Shown piece after piece: positions 37,034 through 45,763 of a DNA stretch of 62,242 bases; position 1 is the first letter of the stretch, and each line of letters begins with the position of its first letter. The stretch is from Alicyclobacillus tolerans (GTDB taxonomy: Bacteria; Bacillota; Bacilli; Alicyclobacillales; Alicyclobacillaceae). A model generated the notes under the pieces. That model made no database searches and was not told the DNA's origin. It saw only the letters and a list, made by a program, of their open reading frames with translations. Position numbers and translations under genes: made by a program. The stretch is taken from assembly GCF_001447355.1 (NCBI RefSeq), contig NZ_JXBW01000019.1:1-62242 (forward strand), written 5' to 3'.

Positions 37034-38068
37034 ATGCCCTCAGAATTCATGTCTGGCGTCAACCTTGGAGGATGGATCTCGCAATATTGGCAAGCAAGCA
37101 AAGAGCATTTTGATACCTTTATCCGCGAGGAGGACATTGAACGCATCGCGTCGTGGGGCATGGATCATGTTCGCTTGCCTCTCGACTATCCAGTGATTGA
37201 AAGCGACCTTCACCCTGGCGTCTACCTGGAAGAAGGCTTGCACTATATCGATAAGTGCCTGGAATGGTGCGAAAAGTACGGGTTGGGTCTTGTGCTTGAT
37301 TTGCACCGCGCGCCTGGCTATAGCTTTGGAACCCTTGACACCAATACGTTGTTTGACGATGAAACGGATCGACAGCGTTTCGTCGCCATCTGGGAGATGT
37401 TTGCAAGTCGGTATCGAGATAAACGCGACCAACTCTGGTTTGAATTGATGAACGAAGTAGTCGATGCGACCAGCGAACGTTGGAATCGGCTCGCGCACCG
37501 AGCGATTGAGGCCATTCGCGCGATCGATCCCGAGCGCATCATTGTGTATGGAGGAAATCACTACAATTCAATTGACGAATTGCGCCACATCGAACTCGTT
37601 CCCCACGATGAGCGCATCATCTATACGTTCCATTTCTATAAGCCACACTTATTCACACACCAAAAAGCAAATTGGTCAGAAGTGACCAAGTTGTACAATC
37701 ACACCATCAGCTATCCAGGTCGCTTTCCCGGTCTCTCCGAATTTCTTGACGGCCACCCCGAATTCGGAGGGGGTGAAAATGACTTGGCAAACACCTTTAT
37801 GGACAAAGCGTTACTAGAGCGGTACCTGAAGCCTGCTGCGGAGTTTATGGAACAATCCGGACGCAAGCTATACTGCGGAGAATATGGCGTGATCGACGAG
37901 GCGCCGTTAACCAGCCGAATCGGTTGGCACCGAGATGTTGTCGACCTTTTACGCAAGTTAGGGATTGGCCGAGCGTGCTGGTCGTACAAAGAGATGAATT
38001 TTGGACTGATCAACAAGGCTGGTCGCGTTATCGATCCAGAATTAGTTCGCATCGTAAGCGCCCGCTAA
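37034..38068 (+). CDS. glycoside hydrolase family 5 protein (cytosolic)
   Basis: 344 residues from ATG 37034; GGAAGG lies 6 bases upstream. A GTG at 37016 with GGAG 7 bases ahead is an alternative start. GH5 features: GVNLGGWI, HVRLPLDYPVI with the conserved Arg, FELMNEV with the acid/base Glu, and YCGEYGVIDE with the nucleophile Glu. No signal peptide or binding module, so it should act on imported oligosaccharides or internal beta-glucosides. Next to no sugar transporter. Substrate specificity not deducible. Confidence 0.85.
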   Translation: MPSEFMSGVNLGGWISQYWQASKEHFDTFIREEDIERIASWGMDHVRLPLDYPVIESDLHPGVYLEEGLHYIDKCLEWCEKYGLGLVLDLHRAPGYSFGTLDTNTLFDDETDRQRFVAIWEMFASRYRDKRDQLWFELMNEVVDATSERWNRLAHRAIEAIRAIDPERIIVYGGNHYNSIDELRHIELVPHDERIIYTFHFYKPHLFTHQKANWSEVTKLYNHTISYPGRFPGLSEFLDGHPEFGGGENDLANTFMDKALLERYLKPAAEFMEQSGRKLYCGEYGVIDEAPLTSRIGWHRDVVDLLRKLGIGRACWSYKEMNFGLINKAGRVIDPELVRIVSAR

Positions 38069-38077
38069 ATCGGTTCG

Positions 38078-38102
38078 AGGCCCGGTGGCAATCACCGGGC
38101 CT
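38078..38102. terminator. bidirectional hairpin between GH5 and dehydrogenase genes
   Basis: Perfect 10-bp stem AGGCCCGGTG / CACCGGGCCT with a 5-nt loop. No T-run, and it overlaps the stop of the minus-strand dehydrogenase. Confidence 0.5.
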
Positions 38103-39153
38103 GTGTACATTCGGGGAGATGAACGTCCAACGCCTGAGCGAGCGCAGAAAAATCGTCCCACACTTCTTCCGAAATCGGGATGCCTGTTGCACGCCGAAGC
38201 TGTTTGGCAAGAAATCGACGCTCGCCAGGGACGTATATCCGTTCGCTGCCCTCCGCCAGTGGCACAGCGTGCACATCATCCATCAGTCTCTGTATGCGCT
38301 CAACAAACGCCGCTTGACCAACGAAATGTTCAGGGTTGATGGCCAAATAAAAAAATCCATTACCAGGAGGCTCGTCGCCCTCCCCGAACATCGACCCTAC
38401 TTCGTCACCAACACGGGCACCGGATAGAACGCCTGCCAACACTTCAATCATCATCGCCAGGGCGTAGCCTTTCGCTCCCGCCATGGGCAAGAGCGAACCA
38501 TCCAGAGCCGCCTTCGGATCGATCGTGGCACGCCCTTCACTGTCAACGGCCCACCCCTCTGGGATCGCCTCGCCGCGCCGAGCCGCCTGGATGATGTGGC
38601 CGCGAGCGACGACGCTAGTGGCGAGATCGACGGAAAGTGAGTGTTCGGCATTCGTCGGAGCCGCGAAGGCGATGGGGTTCGTTCCAAAAAACGGTTTACG
38701 CCCACCCGTAGGTGGAACAGCGGGATGCGTATTGCAACAGCACAGCCCAATCATGCCGTAATGTGTCGCCCATTCTGCGTAAAGAGAGAGTGCTCCCGCG
38801 TGATTGCCTCGATACACCGCAACGGCACCCAAGCCTGCGGTGCGCGCGAGATCGACTGCGAAGTTAGCTGCCAGTTTCGCACTGACACAGCCAAGGCCGT
38901 TGTCGCCATTTAGAATGGCAGTCACCGGCCCTGTTCGGTTCCATGTCATGTGTGGTCGGGAATTGATTTTCCCGCTCTGTAACCCCTCGATGTAGGCCTT
39001 GAGACGCATGGTCCCATGCGTACTCAAGCCTTGCAAATCAGCTTCTACCAGCGCAGTGGCTGCCCAATCCGCATCGTCGTGGACAACGCCGACTGCCGAA
39101 AGACACGCGCGAGCAAAGTGCCGCAACGCAATTGGCGACACGGACAACTGCAA
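38092..39153 (-). CDS. malate/L-lactate/ureidoglycolate dehydrogenase family (Ldh2)
   Basis: 353 residues; TTG 39153 with GGAG about 10 bases upstream. Ldh2/AllD-fold NAD(P)-dependent 2-oxoacid dehydrogenase: THGTMRLKAYIE, VYRGNHAGALSLYA with the catalytic-region His, and GGRKPFFGTNPIAFAAPT for cofactor. Possible substrates include malate, L-sulfolactate, ureidoglycolate and 2,3-diketo sugars. No allantoin or sulfolactate gene accompanies it. It has a dispersed N-terminal start; confidence in the exact start is moderate. Confidence 0.85.
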   Translation of the reverse strand: MQLSVSPIALRHFARACLSAVGVVHDDADWAATALVEADLQGLSTHGTMRLKAYIEGLQSGKINSRPHMTWNRTGPVTAILNGDNGLGCVSAKLAANFAVDLARTAGLGAVAVYRGNHAGALSLYAEWATHYGMIGLCCCNTHPAVPPTGGRKPFFGTNPIAFAAPTNAEHSLSVDLATSVVARGHIIQAARRGEAIPEGWAVDSEGRATIDPKAALDGSLLPMAGAKGYALAMMIEVLAGVLSGARVGDEVGSMFGEGDEPPGNGFFYLAINPEHFVGQAAFVERIQRLMDDVHAVPLAEGSERIYVPGERRFLAKQLRRATGIPISEEVWDDFSALAQALDVHLPECTQAR

Positions 39154-39181
39154 CGTGCATCATCTCCTGTGCCACTTCGGC

Positions 39182-41107
39182 TCATTGCTCGACCGCTTTG
39201 GCCAGCAGTGACGCATAAAAAGCCGCGCCCTGTGGGTTTAAATGCACCCCATCCGGATAAAAGTACGCGTTGTGACCCGCACTCGCTTGATACCAATTGA
39301 CCAAGACCGTATGAGGAAACGTCTGTGCAACTTGCGCCAACGTCTGATTGACCACATTTTGCCATGGTCTGGGAACGCGCGTATTCACCAAAATAATGCG
39401 CTTCACTGGGCCTAGCGACTGTAGCAACGAGACGAGTTGTGATTTGCTAAAGGGACCGTTGGTGCCCAACTCGATTATGACGACGTCGCCCAGTTCACCT
39501 CTTGCCTTCAGCTGTGCAACCGCCTCCGGAGCTTCATACATCTGTCTGCCTACCATACCATCACACACAATACCGGGAAGCAATTTCTGCAAATACGGCG
39601 TAGCGTCAACCATGACGGAATCGCCAATCGCACTGACTCCGACACCGCTTTCTACTTTCGGCACTTTCGCCGAGATCGGCCGCGTTTTTTCATGTTCGTT
39701 GGTAGCGGCCGTCGTCTTGTCGATCGCTGTTCCGACTCCGGTACTACCATGCGCGGCACGGTTGATAGCTTTCCCCGAAGCGTCCGCGCCATTCCCGACG
39801 GCAGATTTCACCGGTTGCGTGCTACGCTTATCCGTTTGTGCCCCGCCTTGCTGACCCAATTCGCGCACGTCGTTCCCTAAGGTCGCAACGACCGTTGGAG
39901 CATATGCCGTCATCCCTGCACAAAACAGTACCACCACGGCCGCGCCGCTACCCGCCAACGCCCATCGGCTGGGGTGGCGCCGCCGAACGCGCACCGTCCG
40001 ATCTGGGGCATCCGTTCTTTTGCGGCTGCCGAGACGCCGAATCGGTTCTTCCAATATTATCCATGACAACGCAGCAATCACGATGCTGGCAATCACCTGA
40101 AGTGCAGCTCGACCAGCATTAAACTGGTTTGCGTCCATGAGTGGAGTTGTCAATACGATAATTGGAAAGTGCCACAAATAGATACCATAGGAACGCACGC
40201 CGAGCCACCGCAACGGATGCAAGCCAAATAAGCGGCCAAGGCGCGTATCCGGATGGGCGAGACAGGCCACGAGAACGGCCGTCGCGATCGACAGAAGAAG
40301 CAATCCACCGCGATATAAAAAGTTCTCGTACTCATTCGTCTGCCAAATCATCCATAGGATCGCTAGTAAAGCGAGAAATCCAACGATGTCGAGCCAGCGC
40401 CGCGCGGATACAGACAGCCCCCGAGAAAATTGGCTGCTCGGCCAGACAAATGCGACACATGCACCAATGAGCAAGCCAAATGCACGGGTATCCGTACCGT
40501 AATAAACGCGGCTGGGATCCATACCAGGCTGGTACAAGATGCCCATCCAAGCTGCGGACGCCATGACGAGTACGAACGTCGCAATCAGCATGCTGCCACG
40601 CCGACGCAAAAAGCGTAGACCAAGCATGAGCACAAGCGGCCAAAGTAGGTAAAACTGTTCTTCAACTGCCAGCGACCAGAGATGGCCAAGCGGTGTCTGA
40701 CGCCCAAAGCTAGCGAAGTAGGACACTTTATGAAAGATAAACCACCAATTGCTTACGTAGCAAATCGACGCAACGGCATCTTGCCAAAATTGCGTGAACT
40801 GTGTTTTATCCTCAAACCAAACCCAAACCATGACAGCGACGAGCATGGAGAACATCGCTGGCAACAAGCGTCGCGCCCGTCGCAGCCAAAAATCCCCGAG
40901 CAGAATCCGTCCATTTCGCTTCCATTGTGCAATTAATAGATCAGTAATGAGATAGCCCGACAAGACGAAAAAGACTTGCACACCCAAGAGACCGCCGGGG
41001 GCCCAACTAAGGTTCAAATGATACGCAATAACGGCGAGCACCGCGAGTGCCCGCAACCCATCGAGACCTGGCATATAGCGGCCGTTGCCACCCATTGGCT
41101 TCGGCAT
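39182..41107 (-). CDS. OatA-like acyltransferase-3/SGNH fusion protein
   Basis: 641 residues; ATG 41107 with GGGGGAG 7 bases upstream. N-terminal acyltransferase-3 domain with about ten membrane helices: PGLDGLRALAVLAVIAYH including the key His, and FFVLSGYLIT. An extracytoplasmic linker rich in T/K/A follows, then an SGNH domain near 480-641 with AIGDSVM, IIELGTNGP and YPDGVHLNPQG. Such fusions transfer acetyl from cytoplasmic acetyl-CoA to peptidoglycan MurNAc (OatA) or to other glycans. Peptidoglycan O-acetylation protects against lysozyme. Target here is inferred. Confidence 0.9.
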   Translation of the reverse strand: MPKPMGGNGRYMPGLDGLRALAVLAVIAYHLNLSWAPGGLLGVQVFFVLSGYLITDLLIAQWKRNGRILLGDFWLRRARRLLPAMFSMLVAVMVWVWFEDKTQFTQFWQDAVASICYVSNWWFIFHKVSYFASFGRQTPLGHLWSLAVEEQFYLLWPLVLMLGLRFLRRRGSMLIATFVLVMASAAWMGILYQPGMDPSRVYYGTDTRAFGLLIGACVAFVWPSSQFSRGLSVSARRWLDIVGFLALLAILWMIWQTNEYENFLYRGGLLLLSIATAVLVACLAHPDTRLGRLFGLHPLRWLGVRSYGIYLWHFPIIVLTTPLMDANQFNAGRAALQVIASIVIAALSWIILEEPIRRLGSRKRTDAPDRTVRVRRRHPSRWALAGSGAAVVVLFCAGMTAYAPTVVATLGNDVRELGQQGGAQTDKRSTQPVKSAVGNGADASGKAINRAAHGSTGVGTAIDKTTAATNEHEKTRPISAKVPKVESGVGVSAIGDSVMVDATPYLQKLLPGIVCDGMVGRQMYEAPEAVAQLKARGELGDVVIIELGTNGPFSKSQLVSLLQSLGPVKRIILVNTRVPRPWQNVVNQTLAQVAQTFPHTVLVNWYQASAGHNAYFYPDGVHLNPQGAAFYASLLAKAVEQ

Positions 41108-41249
41108 GTCGAAACTCCCCCTGTCGGCGCTGTTCTTGTCGAAATCCCTCTAAAGATTATACCTAGCTGACGATTCTCGTGGGCGTGATGTTTCATGGAA
41201 ATTCTGTGGATAGGCCATGAATCTCATATAACATACCTTCTGTGGACCA

Positions 41250-41600
41250 TCACCCTTTCGGTCGAAAAATGACAGCTGCCAAAAAGGCGAAGACAATCGC
41301 TGCCGAGATACCGGCACTCGTTAACTCAAATATGCCTGTGATGACCCCGAGCAGACCATGGACCTTGCCTTCCGCAATGGCCCCTTGCACCAATGCGTTG
41401 CCAAATGAAGTGATGGGCACCGTGGCCCCAGCGCCGGCAAAGCGAACAATCGGCTCATAAAGGTCAAACCCACTGACAATGGCGCCAGCGACGACAAGCG
41501 ACGAGACAACATTGGCGGGTGGCAATTTCACGACGTCCATAAGAAATTGTCCAATTAAACAAATGAATCCACCCACGAGAAACGCCCAAAGATAAATCAT
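41250..41600 (-). CDS. spoVAE: stage V sporulation protein AE (SpoVAEb type)
   Basis: 116 residues, four predicted membrane helices, with GAGATVPITSFGNALVQGA typical of the SpoVAC/SpoVAE pair. It helps form the inner-membrane channel for Ca-dipicolinic acid uptake during sporulation and release at germination. ATG 41600 overlaps the spoVAD stop by 4 bases (ATGA). Last gene of the operon. Confidence 0.92.
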   Translation of the reverse strand: MIYLWAFLVGGFICLIGQFLMDVVKLPPANVVSSLVVAGAIVSGFDLYEPIVRFAGAGATVPITSFGNALVQGAIAEGKVHGLLGVITGIFELTSAGISAAIVFAFLAAVIFRPKG

Positions 41601-42628
41601 GACGATTTACCCCCCTCAATACGTTCCATTGCCGCCGCATGCGCAATACAGGGTATGGTCTCCTTCTGCTGGTAAGAGATTGGTGACAAAAGTGCTCCGG
41701 TTGCCACCATCAACACTTTGTTCAAGCTACCCTCTCGCAAACGTCGCTGCACATAACCGTACGCCACAGAAGCGGAACACCCACATCCACTCCCGCCCGA
41801 CCAGACGTCCGGTATATCGCCATAGACCATCATGCCTGCGTCGGCAAGACGATCGCGCGGAATCGGCACGTCATGTTGCTCGCAAAGATCAACCAGAATG
41901 CGGTGACCTACTTTCCCCAAATCCCCAGTGATAATCAAGTCATAATAATCGTAAGGGAGATCGAAATCGCGAAAATGACTGACCAAGGTGTCGAAGGCTG
42001 CAGGTGCCATCGCAGCACCCATATTAAAGGGATCTGTCAGCCCCATGTCGACCACGCGGCCGACTGTAGCGCGGGTTACAACCGGATGGTTTCCTGAACC
42101 ATCATTGGCCGCAATGATCGCCGCGCCCCCAGCCGTCACTGTCCATTGGGCAGTCGGCGGCTTTTGCGCTCCGTACTCCGTTGGATACCGATAGTGTTTC
42201 TCAGCGGCCGCGTTGTGGCTAACCGTACCTGTCATAACATAGAGCGCGGAATCTGCGTCGATCATCAATGAGGCCAACGCGAGCCCTTCCATGGAAGTCG
42301 AACAAGCGCCGAAAATGCCCAGGTAAGGCATCGACAGCGTGCGTGCCGCAAACGAGGACGAAATGATTTGATTCATGAGATCCCCTGCAATAAAAAAACT
42401 GATGTTGTCCTTGGACAGCCCTGCTTTTTCAATGGCCTTTGCGCACGTTTCATCAAGCAGCATGCGCTCCGCTTGCTCCCAGCTTTTTTGTTGCATGCGC
42501 AGATCACTGTGCAACAGATCGAAATCGTCCGCTAACGGCCCCCTGCCCTCCATCGGCCCTCCGATGACAGCGGTGGATAGGATCATGGGGTTCTTCGGAA
42601 ATGCCCAACTCTGATAGCCGACAAGCAT
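41597..42628 (-). CDS. spoVAD: stage V sporulation protein AD
   Basis: 343 residues, thiolase-like fold. Contains GIFGACSTSMEGLALAS, VTAGGAAIIA and GSGCGCSASV, the family signatures. SpoVAD binds Ca-dipicolinic acid on the inner membrane surface and gates its transport. ATG 42628 with GGGAGGT 6 bases upstream; 3 bases after spoVAC. Length 343 is normal (B. subtilis 338). Confidence 0.95.
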   Translation of the reverse strand: MLVGYQSWAFPKNPMILSTAVIGGPMEGRGPLADDFDLLHSDLRMQQKSWEQAERMLLDETCAKAIEKAGLSKDNISFFIAGDLMNQIISSSFAARTLSMPYLGIFGACSTSMEGLALASLMIDADSALYVMTGTVSHNAAAEKHYRYPTEYGAQKPPTAQWTVTAGGAAIIAANDGSGNHPVVTRATVGRVVDMGLTDPFNMGAAMAPAAFDTLVSHFRDFDLPYDYYDLIITGDLGKVGHRILVDLCEQHDVPIPRDRLADAGMMVYGDIPDVWSGGSGCGCSASVAYGYVQRRLREGSLNKVLMVATGALLSPISYQQKETIPCIAHAAAMERIEGGKSS

Positions 42629-42631
42629 GAT

Positions 42632-43105
42632 TTACCTCCCTATGACCAGAAGCGTGCGAATAAGCCCGATGAAAAACGCCGAGACAACCCCCCAGACGAT
42701 GACAGATCCGGCGAGCTTGAACATATTCCCGGCCACGCCGAGCACAAAGCCTTCCGTGCGATATTCCATCGCAGCCGACACCATTGAGTTTGCAAACCCC
42801 GTCACAGGTACCGCAGTCCCCGCTCCCGCCCAACGGGCGAACTTGTCAAACGCCCCTAACCCCGTGGCCATGGCCGTCAATGCTATGAGCACGGCGACTG
42901 TTGGATTCCCAGCATCCTTTTGACTAAATCCAAACACGTGGACAAACAAATCCTGTATCGCTTGTCCCAACACACAAATCAAGCCGCCCACAACAAAAGC
43001 TACAGTCATGTTGTGCAAGATGGGGCGTGCAGGTTCGCGCGCTTTAGCAAACTGCTGATACTTTTGCATCGTAGGCGTGGCCTTTTTTAGCTTTTGATTT
43101 GCCAT
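42632..43105 (-). CDS. spoVAC: stage V sporulation protein AC
   Basis: 157 residues, about four membrane helices; typical features are VGGLICVLGQAIQDLF and GAGTAVPVTGFANSMVSAAM. SpoVAC is a membrane component of the dipicolinic acid channel and may act as a mechanosensitive valve in germination. GGGGGG lies 6 bases before ATG 43105. The gene starts 11 bases after the 2Duf stop. Confidence 0.93.
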   Translation of the reverse strand: MANQKLKKATPTMQKYQQFAKAREPARPILHNMTVAFVVGGLICVLGQAIQDLFVHVFGFSQKDAGNPTVAVLIALTAMATGLGAFDKFARWAGAGTAVPVTGFANSMVSAAMEYRTEGFVLGVAGNMFKLAGSVIVWGVVSAFFIGLIRTLLVIGR

Positions 43106-43116
43106 CGCCGTCCCCC

Positions 43117-43977
43117 CTACCGCGTGAGGTATGGACCGACCTTGTCAATCACTTGCTGAATACGTTCGGCAGCCTCCGTATACATACGTTTGGCCTGTAC
43201 ATCCGCGGTCGCAAGTGCAAACGACTCTAGATCGGCCTGTGCCTTTTTGAGCGTGATATTTGTGAGTGGCAAGGTTTGCGGCTCAGGAATCTTAAGCTTG
43301 TCCTCGTACACATCGATATACAGTTGACCAGTGGCATCCACCTGTGCAAGAAAGACGTTTTCGACTGCCACGCCTTGCTTTTCTAACTCGGTTTTCAGCC
43401 ATGCACGATTAAATCCGATGGTCGCCAACGCCTCGTCCATAATCTGCCCATCCATGATCACGGCCTGCGGCTCGACTTCTGGTGGGACCTGTAGCCCCAT
43501 GCGTTTTGGCGTCAACGGTTGTTGCTCCGACTTCACCAGGACATTGACCGTGCCATTGGATTCCATGAGTGCAAATTCAACGTCGGCAACTTTGAACACA
43601 TTTTTGCTTCGAAGGTGCTCCAGCAACTCATCCGTCGACATGCGCTCTTTCTTCAGATTGTCCTCTAAAATTTTGCCGTCCCGAATCAATACGCGCGCGT
43701 GACCTTCCAAAAAGTCACGTGCCGATTTACTTTTTAATGCCACCCAACTGAGTGCTATCGGCAAAGCCGTGTAAACCGCCATCGGCAGCAGGCCATGGTA
43801 TAAAGGCGCATCCAGTTCATCAGGGATAATCGCAGCCATATCGCCTATAGCAATGCCGACTATGTATTCAAAAAACGTAATTTGCGACAGCTGACGCTTA
43901 CCGATCAACCTTGCAAATACGAACATAGCGCAAAACGATATCAGCGTTCGAATAATGATGTGAACCCATTCCGGCAC
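43117..43977 (-). CDS. 2duf: 2Duf protein: DUF421 membrane domain + DUF1657-like C-terminus
   Basis: 286 residues from GTG 43977, with AAAGGGG 8 bases upstream. DUF421 (YetF-like) part: three N-terminal membrane helices, then SARDFLEGHARVLIRDGKIL and a soluble alpha/beta part. The last ~50 residues (LTNITLKKAQADLESFALATADVQAKRMYTEAAER) repeat the sequence of the DUF1657 gene next door. Such 2Duf proteins are part of mobile spoVA operons (spoVA2mob) and are reported to raise spore wet-heat resistance. The family is recognised from memory. Confidence 0.85.
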   Translation of the reverse strand: MPEWVHIIIRTLISFCAMFVFARLIGKRQLSQITFFEYIVGIAIGDMAAIIPDELDAPLYHGLLPMAVYTALPIALSWVALKSKSARDFLEGHARVLIRDGKILEDNLKKERMSTDELLEHLRSKNVFKVADVEFALMESNGTVNVLVKSEQQPLTPKRMGLQVPPEVEPQAVIMDGQIMDEALATIGFNRAWLKTELEKQGVAVENVFLAQVDATGQLYIDVYEDKLKIPEPQTLPLTNITLKKAQADLESFALATADVQAKRMYTEAAERIQQVIDKVGPYLTR

Positions 43978-43993
43978 TTCGATAACCCCTTTG

Positions 43994-44018
43994 AGCCAGG
44001 AGGCATGGCCTCCTGGCT
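43994..44018. repeat. inverted repeat between DUF1657 and 2Duf genes
   Basis: Perfect 11-bp stem AGCCAGGAGGC / GCCTCCTGGCT with a 3-nt loop, without T-run. It may attenuate transcription or stabilise mRNA, so the small upstream gene is made at higher level. Confidence 0.5.
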
Positions 44019-44043
44019 GCATTTGCGTTGTGTTTTTGTGATT

Positions 44044-44250
44044 TTAGAAACCTTTGTATGTCGGCTCTTCCTTCTCGAGCTGGCCAACGCGCTGTTGCAG
44101 TTGATCGACGACCGACTGCGTCGTTTGCGCCGCCTGCGTGTAGACCTGTTTGGCCTGTTTGTTTTGGGTCGCGAGGGCAAACGACTCAAGGTTCGCCTGC
44201 GCACTCTTTAGGCTTGCCAACGTCGTCTTAACCTGCTGTGCGATGGTCAT
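44044..44250 (-). CDS. DUF1657 protein
   Basis: 68 residues from ATG 44250, chosen because GGAGGTGA lies 7 bases upstream. Helical and Gln/Ala-rich (MTIAQQVKTTLASLKSAQ, then QANLESFALATQ and KQAKQVYTQAAQ), identical in style to the C-terminus of the next protein. DUF1657 genes occur in spoVA2mob operons of heat-resistant spore formers. First gene of this operon. Confidence 0.85.
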   Translation of the reverse strand: MTIAQQVKTTLASLKSAQANLESFALATQNKQAKQVYTQAAQTTQSVVDQLQQRVGQLEKEEPTYKGF

Positions 44251-44386
44251 GAACCACTCACCTCCATGCGTGATGAGAGTAATGTGGCGTTTGGACCACC
44301 CTCCTATGCCACAGCCTTCGTGGAAATTCGTGTATACCATGGCACGACAACCGCCATACTCGTGGTGGCGATAAGGAGAGTGGACA

Positions 44387-44812
44387 ATGAAACGAACGCG
44401 ACTTGGGGCATTCCTCTTTGGCATGACCGGCATGATCGATGGAATCGTCTTTCACCAGTTGTTACAGTGGCACAGTACATACATGTGGACTACGCGGCAT
44501 AATCAGATCGTCAGCGATGGTTTATTGCATGTGATCACCACGGCATTCATGGTGGCAGGCACTTCTGTCCCATGGCTGGATGACACACCCAACAAGACCT
44601 TTCGCAACCGCAGTTTTTGGGGAGCACTTCTCTTTGGAGGTGGGATTTTCAATCTATTCGAAGGCGTCATGGATCATCACGTCCTCCAGATCCATCGCGT
44701 GCGTCCCGGACCGTTGCAAGCAGAGTATGATATCGCATTCGATCTCGTTGCATGCTGTCTGGTGATTCTAGGCATCGCACTCTCGCGAATGCATCGACTC
44801 ACGACAGATTAA
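44387..44812 (+). CDS. DUF2243 family membrane protein
   Basis: 141 residues; ATG 44387 with AAGGAG 8 bases upstream. Four membrane segments and the DUF2243 hallmark GMIDGIVFHQLLQWHS, plus HHVLQIHRV, with several conserved His that suggest metal or heme binding. Its function is unknown. Divergent from the spore operon. Confidence 0.85.
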   Translation: MKRTRLGAFLFGMTGMIDGIVFHQLLQWHSTYMWTTRHNQIVSDGLLHVITTAFMVAGTSVPWLDDTPNKTFRNRSFWGALLFGGGIFNLFEGVMDHHVLQIHRVRPGPLQAEYDIAFDLVACCLVILGIALSRMHRLTTD

Positions 44813-44813
44813 T

Positions 44814-44837
44814 CAGATTACCGGAAATCTGTTTTTA
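44814..44837 (+). terminator. terminator of the DUF2243 gene
   Basis: CAGATT / AATCTG (44814-44819, 44826-44831), 6-nt loop, followed by TTTTTA; directly after the stop codon. Confidence 0.7.
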
Positions 44838-44839
44838 TG

Positions 44840-44868
44840 TTGCTTTGCGTTTGTTTATTTGTTATGAT
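44840..44868 (+). promoter_or_regulatory. candidate promoter of the lut operon
   Basis: TTGCTT (44840-44845), 17-base spacer, TATGAT (44863-44868), about 150 bases upstream of lutA. Confidence 0.45.
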
Positions 44869-45016
44869 GCGCTTGCACTGAGCTTTCTATAAATTCTTCT
44901 GCATTTTGCGATATGATGAAAACGTTATCTCTACTCTTGGCAGGTCACTTGACAGGTGCCGCGTTTGTCATTCTTTTTGCCTTATCGACGCACCTAAATG
45001 CTTGGAGGTCTGTCCG

Positions 45017-45763
45017 ATGAAGGTCAGTCTGTTCATCACTTGTGTTGTCGACAGTGTTTTCCCTAATGTTGGCATTTCGATGACACGTATATTGCAGGCG
45101 TGCGGTTGCGAGGTCTCATTTCCGTCGCAGCAGACATGCTGTGGACAGCCCGCGTTTAACAGTGGCTATACCGATGAAGCACGAGATGTCGGCAAGACGC
45201 TACTGGAAGCGTTCCAGGATAGTGACGTCGTTGTCAGCCCCTCGGGCTCTTGTGTCGGCATGATTCATCACTACTATCCCCAATTGTTTGCAGACGATCC
45301 GCACTTGCATCAAGCTGCTATCGATTTGGCGAATAAAACCTATGAATTCTCGCAATTTATGGTGCAGAAATTACAGATGACGGATCTTGGTGCCCGTTTT
45401 CCGCATCGCGTAACTTATCATCCATCCTGTCACGGTTCAAGGTTACTCGGCGTCAAGGACGAGCCTATGCAATTGTTACGAGGGGTTCGTGAGATTGAGC
45501 TCGTCGATTTGCCCTATGCGACCGATTGCTGTGGCTTCGGCGGCACGTTCGCCGTCAAAATGGGAGAAATCTCGAGTGCAATGGTCGAGGAAAAGGCAGC
45601 AAATGTCGCGGACACCCATGCGGAAGTACTCGTCGGCACGGACATGGGGTGTTTGATGAACATCGGCGGGCGACTACGACGCACAAATCGGCCTATACGC
45701 GTGATGCATCTCGCGGAACTTCTGCTGGAAGGGATGCAACTGGGAAGGGCGGTGAAAGCATGA
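45017..45763 (+). CDS. lutA: L-lactate oxidation protein LutA (CCG domain)
   Basis: 248 residues from ATG 45017; GGAGGT 7 bases upstream. Two CCG (DUF224) cysteine motifs: TCCGQPAFNSG and DCCGFGGTFAV, plus HPSCHGSRLL. CCG motifs bind iron-sulfur clusters. LutABC is a cytosolic complex oxidising L-lactate to pyruvate in Bacillus, supporting growth on lactate and biofilm formation. The stop overlaps the lutB start (ATGA at 45760-45763). Confidence 0.93.
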   Translation: MKVSLFITCVVDSVFPNVGISMTRILQACGCEVSFPSQQTCCGQPAFNSGYTDEARDVGKTLLEAFQDSDVVVSPSGSCVGMIHHYYPQLFADDPHLHQAAIDLANKTYEFSQFMVQKLQMTDLGARFPHRVTYHPSCHGSRLLGVKDEPMQLLRGVREIELVDLPYATDCCGFGGTFAVKMGEISSAMVEEKAANVADTHAEVLVGTDMGCLMNIGGRLRRTNRPIRVMHLAELLLEGMQLGRAVKA

